Shown here: piece after piece, positions 10,744 to 21,600 of the stretch
Numbering within the stretch: the stretch's first letter is position 1
How the letters are laid out: the number at the start of each line of letters is the position of its first letter
NCBI GenBank assembly: GCA_031213475.1
Contig: JARUPZ010000002.1
Span: 10,608,466 to 10,672,465 of the forward strand
Length of the DNA stretch: 64,000 bases
From: Nereocystis luetkeana
Lineage: Eukaryota; Sar; Phaeophyceae; Laminariales; Laminariaceae
Direction: 5' to 3'
The notes under the pieces: model-generated
The model's database searches: none
Told to the model about the DNA's origin: nothing
What the model saw: only the letters and a program-made list of their open reading frames with translations
Made by a program: the position numbers and the translations under genes

Positions 10744-12941
10744 GCCTCTGACGCATTCGGAGCTTGGGATGGCTGGGTTCTATACACGTCGGAAGACGGA
10801 CACAAGTACCACTGGAATCACCTCACCCACCAGTCCCGTTGGGCTGTGGAACAACGTGCCGAGGACCGTCACGCCGAGGTAAGCACGAGATATTGATTTG
10901 AGTAGAACTTTGCCGGGTATTGGAATCCAAGAACTGGCGTGTGCGTGTACGCATAATCACGAAACCAGCATGCCACTTCTTCCCCGAGCACGATCTCATC
11001 ACGAAGTAAAGAGTGATAGGGAACAGTATGTGCGCCTCATCTTTCGGCCACGAAGCAGATACTGTGTACCAGGTAGAGGCGAACAACCTTGACCTTGTAT
11101 TCCTTGTACTCGTATTACAGCAACAGTGCTTTTCGTAACGATACTCGAATGATTCAATACATGCAGCAGCGGTCGACATAACATCGACTCACCGAAATAT
11201 TGTCGGCCGCTCATCTGGAAGAGCATGCCGTTGACATTGGTTTCACTCCTCGGTGCAGGAGTGTTTTCAAGCGTACATACGCCAACGCACCAGCACGACC
11301 AATCCCGACAAACATCGTGCCGACAGACTGGACAACGTTGAAGCGGGGAACGGCGACGACGGCCATACGGACAAGAATGAACTTCGTGACTTCGTAACAC
11401 CAAGTGCTGGCGTCGGACCAATAGCGATGTCAGTCGCTGACCAGGTGAGCACGGAAGCGCTAAAACCTCTCTGAACGTTTTGGTGGTATGATATGTACCA
11501 GGTACAAGCATATACTCTCGACTTGTGTGGAAGCTGGCACATTGATCGCTCGTACGAACGCGCTACATGGCGTGCTTTGAGTTTTCCCTCCTCGGTCAAT
11601 ATTTTACAATGTAATTGGCATACTCCAGTATTTTTCAAAGTGCACATCTCGTAGGGAGAGCTCCGATTATGCAGTTCACTCGAGAGTCCGCATTTCAAAA
11701 CGTTTGAGATGCCCGTCTCGATTTCCAATTCGTACATTATCCATACGTGGTACGTGTATACTGGAATCGTGCTTGACTGATATACGCTTGGGTCGAGCAA
11801 GTCGAGAATATGGGTAGGGCATGGAATACCAGCACCGCTCAAGGATGCATCTTCACGTGCCCATGCGTATATCACCAGGAGTGTTGTTTACCTGGTGAAC
11901 CGTGAGAGCCAGCGCTATCACTGCAACAACGTCAACTTATGTATCACTAATACATGTCGCATGGATGACTGCAGCCCTCTTTGATCGCACACTCCTTTGG
12001 TGGATTCGGTAGAAAAAATGTACACGGCGAACGTGTCCTTACTGCTATGACATCGAAGTGTACTCTCAATAATGCGATACAATATGACTGTGTTTAACGA
12101 AACACGTGTTTTGTTTGTGGCGCCGATTTAGGATCACACGAACAGAAGCGGAATTGCTGGTCGAGTGTCCGACGCCCTACGAAAAGCAATGGCGTCGGTC
12201 GAACGCCCTCGTCAAGACGCCGTGGGTGACAGGAGCGCCAACGAACAGGACCCCGAACTCGGACAACAACAGCGCAGCAAGCGTCTAGCGTCTCGTTCCT
12301 ACCACGGGCGCAACGGCGAAGCAAATTGCACTGCCAGCAGTGACGACGGTAGTAGCAGCAGCGAAAATAGCAACAACAACGGTTCCGATGACGAGGGTAG
12401 CAGCAGCAGCAGAAGAGGTGACACTACAAACACCTACTTGCACCCCCGCGGCGAAGACAACCGAGACGCAACGCGTTGGAGATCTGGAAGAGGCCAACCA
12501 GACACTTCCTTTTCGGAGAGCGGAGGATCTCGTTTCAAGGACAGTGGATCGCCCGCGACTGGGCAGGGCTTTCAAGAGGAAGCACGCCGCTCGAACCGCT
12601 CTCGGAGGCATGTCCGTCGGCGTAAAGGGAAGGCGGGAACGAGGGAGTTTGAGTCCGTCCACGGGCATCGAGCCTTGACCACAATAACGACAGGAGTGTT
12701 AACGGGTTTGAGCCGACAGGCGGTGGGGAATGCTGTGAGAACTACTGTGAGGGCCGTCCTCAGTGGCTGGAAGGGGATGACCACCGCCGCCCTCAGGGCG
12801 GTTCGAAAATGGCAGGTGCGAGAGGGTCTCTCCACTGTTCTGCGTGTGTGCGGGTGGAATTCGTTTGTGAAAGTTCCATTTCCGGAACAACGCGTGCGGG
12901 GCCGGCACTCGACGACCATGTTAATGTTATTGCTTCAGTAG
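10744..12941 (+). CDS. WW-domain protein (5' end not resolved)
   Basis: Exons 10744-10878, 11259-11444 and 12132-12941 all start and end in phase 0 with good AG/GT sites. The first encodes a WW domain: Trp 11, the YHWN core and second Trp 33 (numbered from this exon) show the expected 22-residue spacing, so it should bind proline-rich peptides. The second encodes 62 polar residues. The third is Ser/Asn/Asp-rich low complexity, then Arg-rich, then possibly helical, ending at TAG 12939-12941. The start codon lies upstream and was not identified. Oddity: from about 12430 another frame is open (GDLEEANQTLPFRRAEDLVS) and looks at least as protein-like, so the 3' end may be spliced differently, perhaps to the open frame at 13327-13632. 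WW proteins of this build often act in splicing or transcription, but the partner is unknown here. Confidence 0.65.
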
Positions 12942-13326
12942 TGTGTACCTGAATATACCGTAACCGTTGCGGTCTAGACTTGTTAATATTTGTGCATTGG
13001 AGCTATTGAAAAGTGGACAATCGGATATTTTGGCTGGTTTTGTTTGCGCAAGACAAGCCCGATTGGTTGGGGTACTTTAGGCCAGGCTTCGTTGCGCTGT
13101 ATATCAATACCTATAAACACAGCGTGGCCTGCTAGATGTGACCATACCGTTCAGTTGCTCCTTTTAACTGTGTACTTTTTTGAACTCGCATGTTCCCACC
13201 TTCGCCGTCAGATAGTGATGCACTGCTCGGCACTACGCAGAGACATGCAGAGAGAGAGCTCATTGACCATAATGTGCTGGCTGCGTCACTGATCGAGCAT
13301 CCACCCTGTCACTCCTTTCACACCAG

Positions 13327-13632
13327 ATAAATGGGAACCTGGGAGGTCCCGTTTTACCCATAGCCGTCATACCCAGAACTTCTTCCAAAGAGTCGTGCCC
13401 GAAGACCACTCCCTGCCACCTTCAAGACGATGATGTCAAGACAGGCAACGCTCAAGTCCGGACAGTTTTGCCCAACACGTCCGGCCCCCCGCAGCATTTT
13501 CACTCTTCAAATATGTTCGGGATGGGGGCAACTCCACGGGCGCCGGAACGGAGAGACGTCACAGAGGGGTTCCGTGAGGAAGAAGGGGAGGCTGGCCGTT
13601 GGGTAGGAGGGGATGGGGAAGTGGAAGAATAG
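13327..13632 (+). CDS. Possible terminal exon, unknown protein
   Basis: An open frame of 102 codons after a CAG acceptor at 13324-13326, ending at TAG 13630-13632. It has no early ATG, so it can only be an exon. Composition is protein-like with an acidic tail (REEEGEAGRW, then GGDGEVEE). It follows the WW gene on the same strand and could be its last exon if the third WW exon uses an internal donor. No homology recognised. Confidence 0.3.
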   Translation: MNGNLGGPVLPIAVIPRTSSKESCPKTTPCHLQDDDVKTGNAQVRTVLPNTSGPPQHFHSSNMFGMGATPRAPERRDVTEGFREEEGEAGRWVGGDGEVEE

Positions 13633-14864
13633 AAAAATCGGGTTGCCGTCTCCTCAGGAGCCGCTGCGCTAGATCTGTAAGGTTTGATCAGCGATAGTAG
13701 GATGGATTTGGTGGTCCTTATGATCTGACTATAGTAGGTCGGTCGTACGCGCTATGATGGCAATCGTTTCGTGAGTACCGCTGAGGCAACTCCAGCCCCG
13801 AAGAACATAGTGACACATTTGGTTCAGTTGTAAAAAGAAGAACGCGCCGTTTCCCTGCCATGCGTTTGTTTCTTGATGATGTTGCTCTACTACGCTTGAG
13901 CCTAGTCGATTACTTCTTGTATCCTCCTTGCGTGACTCGCAACGTAGTTGGTCTCTTGTGTATGCGGCGGGCCGTCTTGCCTCATCGGGGTCGTATTTAG
14001 GGAGGAGCGACAGCTGTTGCGGAAGCACGGTCGCCCCAACTCAAAAGTAAACGGATGGGGGAGTGTCATTCGAGCTGCAAGTGTTGGTGAGGATGATTGC
14101 TCCAGGCGCCCTCGATTCGCCGCCACCCTTCATGTCGCGTAGGAGTGTATCGTATGCGACGTATTGATAGAGTTCGGCCGACATCATGGTGGTGCCATGA
14201 ATATCTTGTACTGTAACATGCAAGGGCGCATCCCAAGGGCCGAGTTGGCGGGGTTCCGCTGGCGCGAACGACCACCGTAGTATTGCGGCAGATACGTGTA
14301 AATAGGGTAAATAAGCGATTCACAGAGCGGGGGACGATGGTGGGGGAATGGGGTACGAGCAAAGGACAGCATTGTAAGTTGCAAGCAAGAGGACATTCCG
14401 TCCCGATTTACTGATGCTGTAGAATGCACGGGAGCAACCATATTGCATGGGATACGGGAATAGCCATCACCATACGTATGGACAACCAATTGTGGCGACG
14501 GGTCTGAGCACACGTTCGCCAGCTACTTGTAACGCACCCGCTAAAAGGATTGTCCTGGGCTGGGTAATAGGTCGATATTTTACTATTAATATGGCTAGCG
14601 CTGGCAAAATTAATCAGTATCGATTATACTGTAAACAGAAACAATCAGCATACCGGAGCGCCGAGAGAATCTCGACCAATCGGCTCCCCCCGCGGCTGGT
14701 GAGGGTGCCCCGCTGGAGGCGCCGCCAAAAAAATGCGCGTTTTTACTTCATTTCCCACAGCAATCGAGGCTCAAAACTGCATTGGCCGGGGGTTGCGGCG
14801 GTCATCAACACAGAAAAAAAAGGATTTCAAACAAAAAAACATGCAACATGTGGCCATGATGTGA

Positions 14865-15263
14865 CTATCTTTTTCCCAGATCGCCAAGGATAAAAAACGT
14901 GTATTTAATTTTCGCGGTCTTCAGGTTCGTTGGTGATTCCTTGCACGACACTTCTGCCCGACCGAGTTCCTCTTGCTCCAAGCACAAGTTGCGGATCGTA
15001 GCATTGGAGTGCGTCTGAACGTACGTTTGGATGTACTTCCAGACGTATGTGTGGGCTCCTCCGGGCTTTTCCTGTTTGTTCTTAGCCGCCTTCAGCCTGG
15101 GCTATTTGTCGGCGCGCAGGTTAGCCTCCTGCCGCTTCTTTGTGGCCGCCCGGTCGAGGGGTGTCGACTCCAACGCTTCCACCTCAGACTCACCAGCAAC
15201 AGTAGCAGCAGCAGCAGCGCCTTCAAAACCCGCGGCACCATTGGCTATAGTGGCTTCGTCCAT
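14865..15263 (-). pseudogene. Unknown open frame interrupted by one in-frame TAG
   Basis: From ATG 15263 the frame gives 53 Ala/Glu-rich residues, meets TAG at 15104-15102, then continues in the same frame for 78 residues to TAG 14867-14865. Both sides read like one protein: the N-part ends KKRQEANLRADK and the C-part starts PRLKAAKNKQEKPGGAHTYV and stays Lys/Glu-rich. A single CAG-to-TAG change would explain the break. An intron spanning the stop is the alternative; no good pair of sites was seen. I do not recognise the family. Confidence 0.4.
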
Positions 15264-15448
15264 CGCGAGAGCGGGCTTCTTGTCTCTCCTCTCTCCTCTC
15301 AAAACGCATTCGGTGGGTTTCCGTACTATACTGTGGCAGGTTTCTCGGGCGCACGTAAGATAGAAACTACTGGCAAATATAATGGGTGCATCAATCAATA
15401 GATTACTACTGCCAGTTCATACTGTGCTAGTGCCCAGCCCTATCTTTT

Positions 15449-15520
15449 ACCCCTGTAGCTCAGTCGGTAACACCTTCACATTTGACGTCGCCGGCAGGAC
15501 ACGGGTTCGAATCTCACCTT
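15449..15520 (+). ncRNA. tRNA-like sequence / SINE head, not a functional tRNA
   Basis: Contains a good pol III A box (TAGCTCAGTCGG) and B box (GGTTCGAATCT) at tRNA spacing. The acceptor, D and T stems do not pair properly, so it is a tRNA relic or SINE head. A second, shorter match (TTTAGCCCAGTAGGTAACAC, about 15717-15736) lies 260 bp downstream with the same flanking word. Confidence 0.5.
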
Positions 15521-16383
15521 GAATGTTCTTCTAAATAAATGCTTGTGGGTGCGTCCCTAAAAACACATTTACCTGATTCCCCAGGTATTGAAATCGAAGC
15601 GGGTAGGTCAGCGTACGGCCGTATACGGTACCGACGCCCCCAAGATCCCGCCGTTCAGAGGTTGGGAGAGTGTTCTCAGGAATGGCTTTGGCAGGGTAAT
15701 AGATCGATCTTTCACCCTTTAGCCCAGTAGGTAACACATTCACAGACCCACTTCCCACTGAAAATTCCTCGTGGGGCCACTCACATACATGCTGCTACAC
15801 CATGATGATACCGCCATACACTCGACAGCAAGACGATTGCCCTGCTTACATCGTATGGGTGTGTGACGATGCGATATGTGGTCACATGCACACCAGCCAG
15901 CTATGCACGAAGGAGCGCGAATCCTGGCTCAAGCTGGTTTTGCGATTAACATGATATTGTTGAGTTTCTTACTTTAGCGCAGCGAGTCGATCGCTTATTT
16001 GTAATCCCAAATGCTCACACTTAATACCCTTATATAGTGCACTACACGCCCATTGCTGGCCACTAAATATGTGCACCCCAGGCGTCTATAGCTGATCGCA
16101 TCAATCTGTTCCTGTGAAACTGCTGTCGAATAGGCAAGGTTCCGCCGTCTGAACCTTGCCGATTCGTGGGGTGCGTGCTTTTGTTCCTGCTTGACTTTTG
16201 TTCCTCACAAGGAGCTCCTCGCTTTTCTCTTCGTCTTGACCTCCACTGTCAGTGCTCGTCTCTTATCGTTTGCACCGGTTTTACCATTGCCATGACCCCC
16301 CGCCTTCACTCAAGCTTTGTTGCCGGTTACCCGATCCCCCCCCCCCCCCCGCCGCAACGAATCCTGAGTAGCCGAGGGCTCTT

Positions 16384-17468
16384 AGGGTCGTTTCTAACGA
16401 CAGAATGAAATAGCAAAAATCTTGCTATTTTGGCAAGACATGCTTTCCATAAAGTTGCCAAAACCTTCTGCCGTGAAACGAGTAGGTTTAGCAGTCTGGG
16501 AGAAGGGATCTTTAGGGAAGTTTTTTACTCGAAAAATGTGTAGCGTGGTCTGCACTTCGGAATCGTCGTTCGCATCTATCTGAGAAATTTCCTGGTTCGA
16601 TGCAAACTCGGCGTAGCCGCGTTTATGGCCAGTTTTGGCCCGTTTCGGATGCGGTTTGGGGTCAGGGTTAGGGTTAGGGTTAGGGTTAGGGTTAGAGTCA
16701 GGGGTTGGGTTGGGTCTTCGTCCGTGCCTTCATCCCAACAGGAACCAAAACATCCGAACAGCCTACCAACCTAAAGATCCCTTCTCCCATATTGTTCAAG
16801 GTCCTCCGTGAAACACTGCATATGTGGCAATATTTGGCAAATATTCACAACATAACGCCCTCAGATTTTTCTTCAAACCCCTTACTGCAGCAGCTGCAGC
16901 AGGTAGCCGACGGCACGCCGACGCGCTCTATGGAGTAAATGCAGCCGCAGAAAGGACTCCAGGCGCAGCCAACGTACATCAGAGCTCGGCAGTTCTTCCA
17001 ATCCGGCTAAAATCCCCTGAGAAAAGCTGGGACGGCTGGGAAAAGCTGGGACGGCTGGGAAAAGCTGGGACGGCTGCTGTATGTGATTCTGTTTTAGCCC
17101 CCGAACAAAACGATACCCATGCCCCATCCACCCACGGCTCACGGGCAGTGTCGCCAGCCCTATATCATCGCTGTGATCAATGCCACCGGGTATCCCTCGT
17201 ATCTCCCTCTATTCCACAAGTTAGAGCGAGTCTAGCGTGGGGCCTTGTGGGGTGGTCTGGTTTGTACGACCTTGCGTAAGCGTTATTGGGCTAAAATAGC
17301 AAATAAATAGCAAATGATATCACTTTCCATAAACTTGCCAACGAAGCAGAACGGAAATATCCATAAAAAACTTTGGCAAGTTTTTTGCTATTTTGGCAAG
17401 TCCACATTTCCATAAACTTGCTATTTTGGCAAATAATTTGCCAAATATGTGTCGTTAGAAATGCCCCT
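16384..17468. mobile_element. Non-autonomous DNA transposon with terminal inverted repeats
   Basis: TTTCTAACGACA at 16391-16402 is exactly inverted at 17450-17461, and the repeat extends with mismatches to AGGGKCR at each end (about 19 bp). Interior motifs such as CTTGCTATTTTGGCAAG and CCATAAACTTGCCA recur near both ends. It also carries five copies of GGGTTA (16665-16694) and three 19-bp units of GAAAAGCTGGGACGGCTGG (about 17020-17075). No transposase frame was found and no certain target-site duplication. Confidence 0.7.
16665..16694 (+). repeat. Internal telomere-type repeat (GGGTTA)5
   Basis: Five perfect tandem copies inside the inverted-repeat element, with degenerate copies on both sides. 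The unit matches the TTAGGG telomere repeat widespread in eukaryotes. Confidence 0.95.
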
Positions 17469-18630
17469 TTTTGGTGCTTCTACTTCAATCACCCCATCCA
17501 TGCTTACGATGTTTTGGGTATCTAAAATTATCTTCGGGGCACCTCTCCGTCGGGAGAAGTACACCCCTCTTGATCATGATGGAAGTATACCCCAACTTTC
17601 TTACGTAGGGAAATCCTGCCAAGCTGGCGGATGTCGGAACCCCTCAGGGTCGTGCTAGGTGCACGATACTCAATTTCACGGCCAAACAATGTTTTCAAGA
17701 CCGTGAACACATCTTGGAGCCAGGCACTATTATTATTGTCGGGTCTGGCATGGAAAGTGTTTTGAGTCTCGCGCCAGGGTCATGAATATGATGGGCCCCC
17801 CACGGTTTCTACAAGTACAGATTTCACGAAAAAAAAGGCCAGCCTTGGCTTGTTTTTCTTGGCTCGTTGCAAAATGTGAGTCGGGGGGCACCAGCAGTTA
17901 ACTATTGGTGAACCGAAACAGTAGGCCTCCTACAGTATACTACTATATATACTGTATCAAATAGCAGTATACTCGCACGCGTGACGATACCTATTGTTTG
18001 CATTTATATTTAAACAAGCATAACGACAGCCGTCGACGTACAGTCAACTGAAGTATTCGGTATTTCCGTCGATCGCCGGCAACAAAGACGCCATCCAGGT
18101 CTCTGGCGGGGATTCCAAAAACAAATACCAGGTACAAAACAAACACTGCAGGGCTGTGAACCAGCTTCTCGCATTATTAGAGTATATTTTGGTAAGGGTT
18201 TCCTGTGTATTTATCGAGCTATCCTATGGCATCGCTGCACATGCCTCAAATTGCGGAGCCATTGACTGGCTCTCCTGGTCCTGATCTTGGAGCCGTGGAC
18301 GAACCACGAGGTGATCATTGTCAGGGAGAGCGGCGTGCCATGCACGCGATCGCGCGCATACAATTTATTACCATGGTAGTTGTGAAACGTGAAACCGAAA
18401 CGTGAAACGGAACAAAGGGGAGGGGAGGCCGAGCCGGTCCCACACTTGCAGTAAAAACGTCAGAATTGGTGTGCAAACCCCAAAATTTGTTGTGTGGCTG
18501 CACCGCACCCCAAAGCACTTGGGGATAGCTGCGTATTCGAGGAAAGGTAGCGCAGTACATCACTAGGCGCGTTAGGAGTGCACCTTCTCCCGGGGAAAGG
18601 GGTCGGCGACCTCCGAAAACACGCAAGATC
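17469..18630. other. Gene-free 5' flank of the EBP1 gene
   Basis: No convincing coding exon on either strand. The stretch holds scattered TACCAGGTA words and a GTGAAAC/CCGAAAC short repeat near 18380-18410. The promoter of the EBP1 homologue is presumably in the last part; no TATA-like box stands out. Confidence 0.4.
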
Positions 18631-21600
18631 ATGTCAGACAAGGCACCAGACACGGAGCCAATGGAGGAGGTAGGAGTCCTCCATTTTTATTTTTGTTTTT
18701 TTATCCTTGCGGCGCACCCACGCTCCAAAGACACGCAGTTTTGGTTGGCATGCGCTACTGCTGGCGAACCGTGTCTTGGGACACTCGCCGCCTTGTTTCG
18801 TCTGAACCTGGTCTATGCCTTCTACCCTTCCTGGATCCATAACCCCCTTCTGTCATTTTTTTGGGTCATCCTTCTTTCGCTTCCCACACGATTGAGCCGT
18901 GGTGTACAAGACAAACAAAAGCTTGAGGCAAGAACGGCAGTGTTGTGTCCTTTTGTTGTGTCCTAGTTTGTGTGCGTCATGCGAAAGAGTCACGCGATTC
19001 GCGCTGCCCATGACAGCGAGGAGTATCTCTCGTAGTCCATTCACCTCACGGACCGCCGCCCAACACCTAATGCTCTCCTTCCAGCTTTTATTCTTATGCG
19101 TGCAGACACACTATTAATAGGTTGTGGCGCTGCATCTTCCCTCTTGTACCCAAGTTCGTTAGAACATGCACGTGAAAAGTATATGGAGAAAAGAGCACCT
19201 TGATCTTGCCCTGCTGTCTCGCAATCTCGCTGTGACGCATTTTCAGGGTGCGGGAGGGTCCGTGGCTGCGTGGATCCCGCCGAATGGGAGAGTGTTGCAT
19301 TTTGGACTTTATGACCGATCTCACATCTCGAACAACTCGTGCGCGTTCAACAGCAGGCATGCACCAATCGATAGTCACCCAATGGCGGAATTTGTAGCTC
19401 AATACGTCGGCGAAGCTGCTGCGGGACACCGCCCGACTTCCCTTGCTTCGGATGTCTCTCGCGCTCCTCCCTTCCCTACTGCTGTACAGCGTACAGTAGT
19501 ACCTGGAACATACTGGTGCGCTGCTTTTATAGCTGTACAAGTACACGTATAATGCTGGCATGGAAAACGGGATGCTCCCTGTTCCTGTAGGACAGCGGTA
19601 GGTGCAAGAGGCACAGCATTCGCCGATAACGAAGGGACACACGAACTTTTCTGTTGGTGGCAATGTGGCAATCGACGTTTCATACCGGTATGCCTGTATT
19701 CCTTTGACGCTCGTGCTGGTACCTACTGCTCTATTGCTGTACTTGAGTACTACACTAAACCTGGTCGACCTCTGGCCTTGCGTCCTTGACTTTGATGTTA
19801 TGATGGTCTATTAATACTATACCAGTATACCATTTACCATGGTAGTACCTGGTACGTAATAAGAGCATGCATTCTACCTCTCGCGTTGTGTTTTTTTATG
19901 GCCTCTGGCCTCGGGTCCGCCTGTTGCACACTTCATATGTGAAAAACACACACACACACACGCATACCATCATTCCTTTCCATTCACCGCTCACGTACGA
20001 TGGCCTCTGACCTCGGGGTCCTGTTGGTCGCCCTCGCAAACACACCTCACGCGACCCCCTCCCTCCGTCCCTCCCTCCCTCCGTCCCTCCGTCCCTCCCT
20101 CCCTCCACTGTTTGCTTCGAAACGGCGGGTGCCGCGCGTCCCCGCTTTTTTGATCGGTCTGGTGGTTCGTGGGTTGCAGGAGGAGGAAGAGGAGGTAGAG
20201 GGAGAGGAGGAGGAGGAAGCGGTTGCCGTGGAAGACCTCTCTAACTCGGACGTGACGACGAAGTACCAAGAGGCCGCCAAGATCGCCAACCTGGCGCTGC
20301 AGGGTGTCGTACAGCAGTGCGTCGCCGGCGCACGAATCAACGACCTCTGCAAGTTCGGGGACACCGTGATCGAGCAGGTACTCGTGCTTGAACATTTCTG
20401 GTTTCTCCACAAGTTCTAGACCAACAAGCACAGGCAGCAGTAGTATGTACGCACAATGGGTGTACGAGATACGAGGTACCTGGTACATCAGTACCAGGTA
20501 CTCGGTACGCGATTCGCGATACGTTCGGGATTCACGTACACACTTCTTTTTTTCTTTTTCTTTGCTGTGTGGTACCAGGTACTGGTATGTGTTCTGTCGC
20601 GCTGCTGCTGCTGTTGCTGTAGCTGCGGTGCTGTTGCTGCTGTTCCGCCGCTGTTGACGGATACTGGTGTTGTATTGGTGTTGTACCGGTTTACTCCGAC
20701 GTTTTTGTTGCGGCGACAGATTTGAACCGATGCACCAAGATTTTGTCAGCAGTACGTGCCACGAGTGCCCTTTGAACACTCTTGACGTACGCGAATGTTC
20801 GATTGCGTCCGTGGTATGCTCATGCTTGTAGCAGATATCGTGCGTGGTCCGTCCATGGTTGATAAGCGAGCCTGCTTGCTCGATTGCCACGGAGTGCCGG
20901 CTGCGGTTTCGAGTCTTGCATCCATTTTGTGAGACATTCACGGCGGTGTTGAACCGTTCAGAGTGCCACGGCGGTGACATTCCTCGACCGACGCACAGCG
21001 GGATAGTGTCACGTGAGCGTGCAGCTCGGTTTTGCTCGGAGTTCGACGAGGCGAAACAGCGCTGCGGTGTGATGTTGCAACCGGCAAGGGGAAGTGTGCC
21101 CAAAGTATATACCTGGTACATACCTGGTACGTGGGTATCATATGCACTCGTCTCGCTTCGTTCCTACCGTTGATGATGTGCCTCGTATATCAATCGATAC
21201 CTGCCACGTACAGGTACCAGGCACCGGTATCCCATACCAGGTACATACCTCATAACAGGCACCTGATACGAGTACGAGTACCTCGTACCAGGTATACTCG
21301 TTCCTCGAAGTATGCACGGGGTGTTGCATGCTCACTGATTCAACTTGGTATTCCTTGCACATGTTTCAAACTCATGTGTCGCTTGTGTACCGTTTTGCCA
21401 GCAATATTTGTATTATTGCGTGGGTGCGCGTGATCTTTATAGACTCCGAAGGGGAATTTTGTATTCACAGGCTGGCACGTACTATTTTATACCAGATTCA
21501 ATTGTTGAGAGCGCCTTGCAGCGCGGGTAGGCACAATTCGATGCGAGTCGACGAGGGAAGAAAAGGCTAAAATCTTCGCGCGATAAAAATGAAGGCACGT

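Noticed and set aside
11267-11875. 202-codon minus-strand open frame
   Set aside because: Overlaps the well-supported plus-strand WW-gene exon at 11259-11444 and looks like its shadow.
15449-15520. Functional tRNA gene
   Set aside because: A and B boxes are good, but the acceptor and D stems do not pair and the T stem is broken.
19991-21121. 376-codon minus-strand open frame
   Set aside because: Longest frame in the window, but antisense to EBP1 exon 2 and to the CCCT repeat; its Glu/Arg/Gly runs come from the simple repeat and acidic exon.
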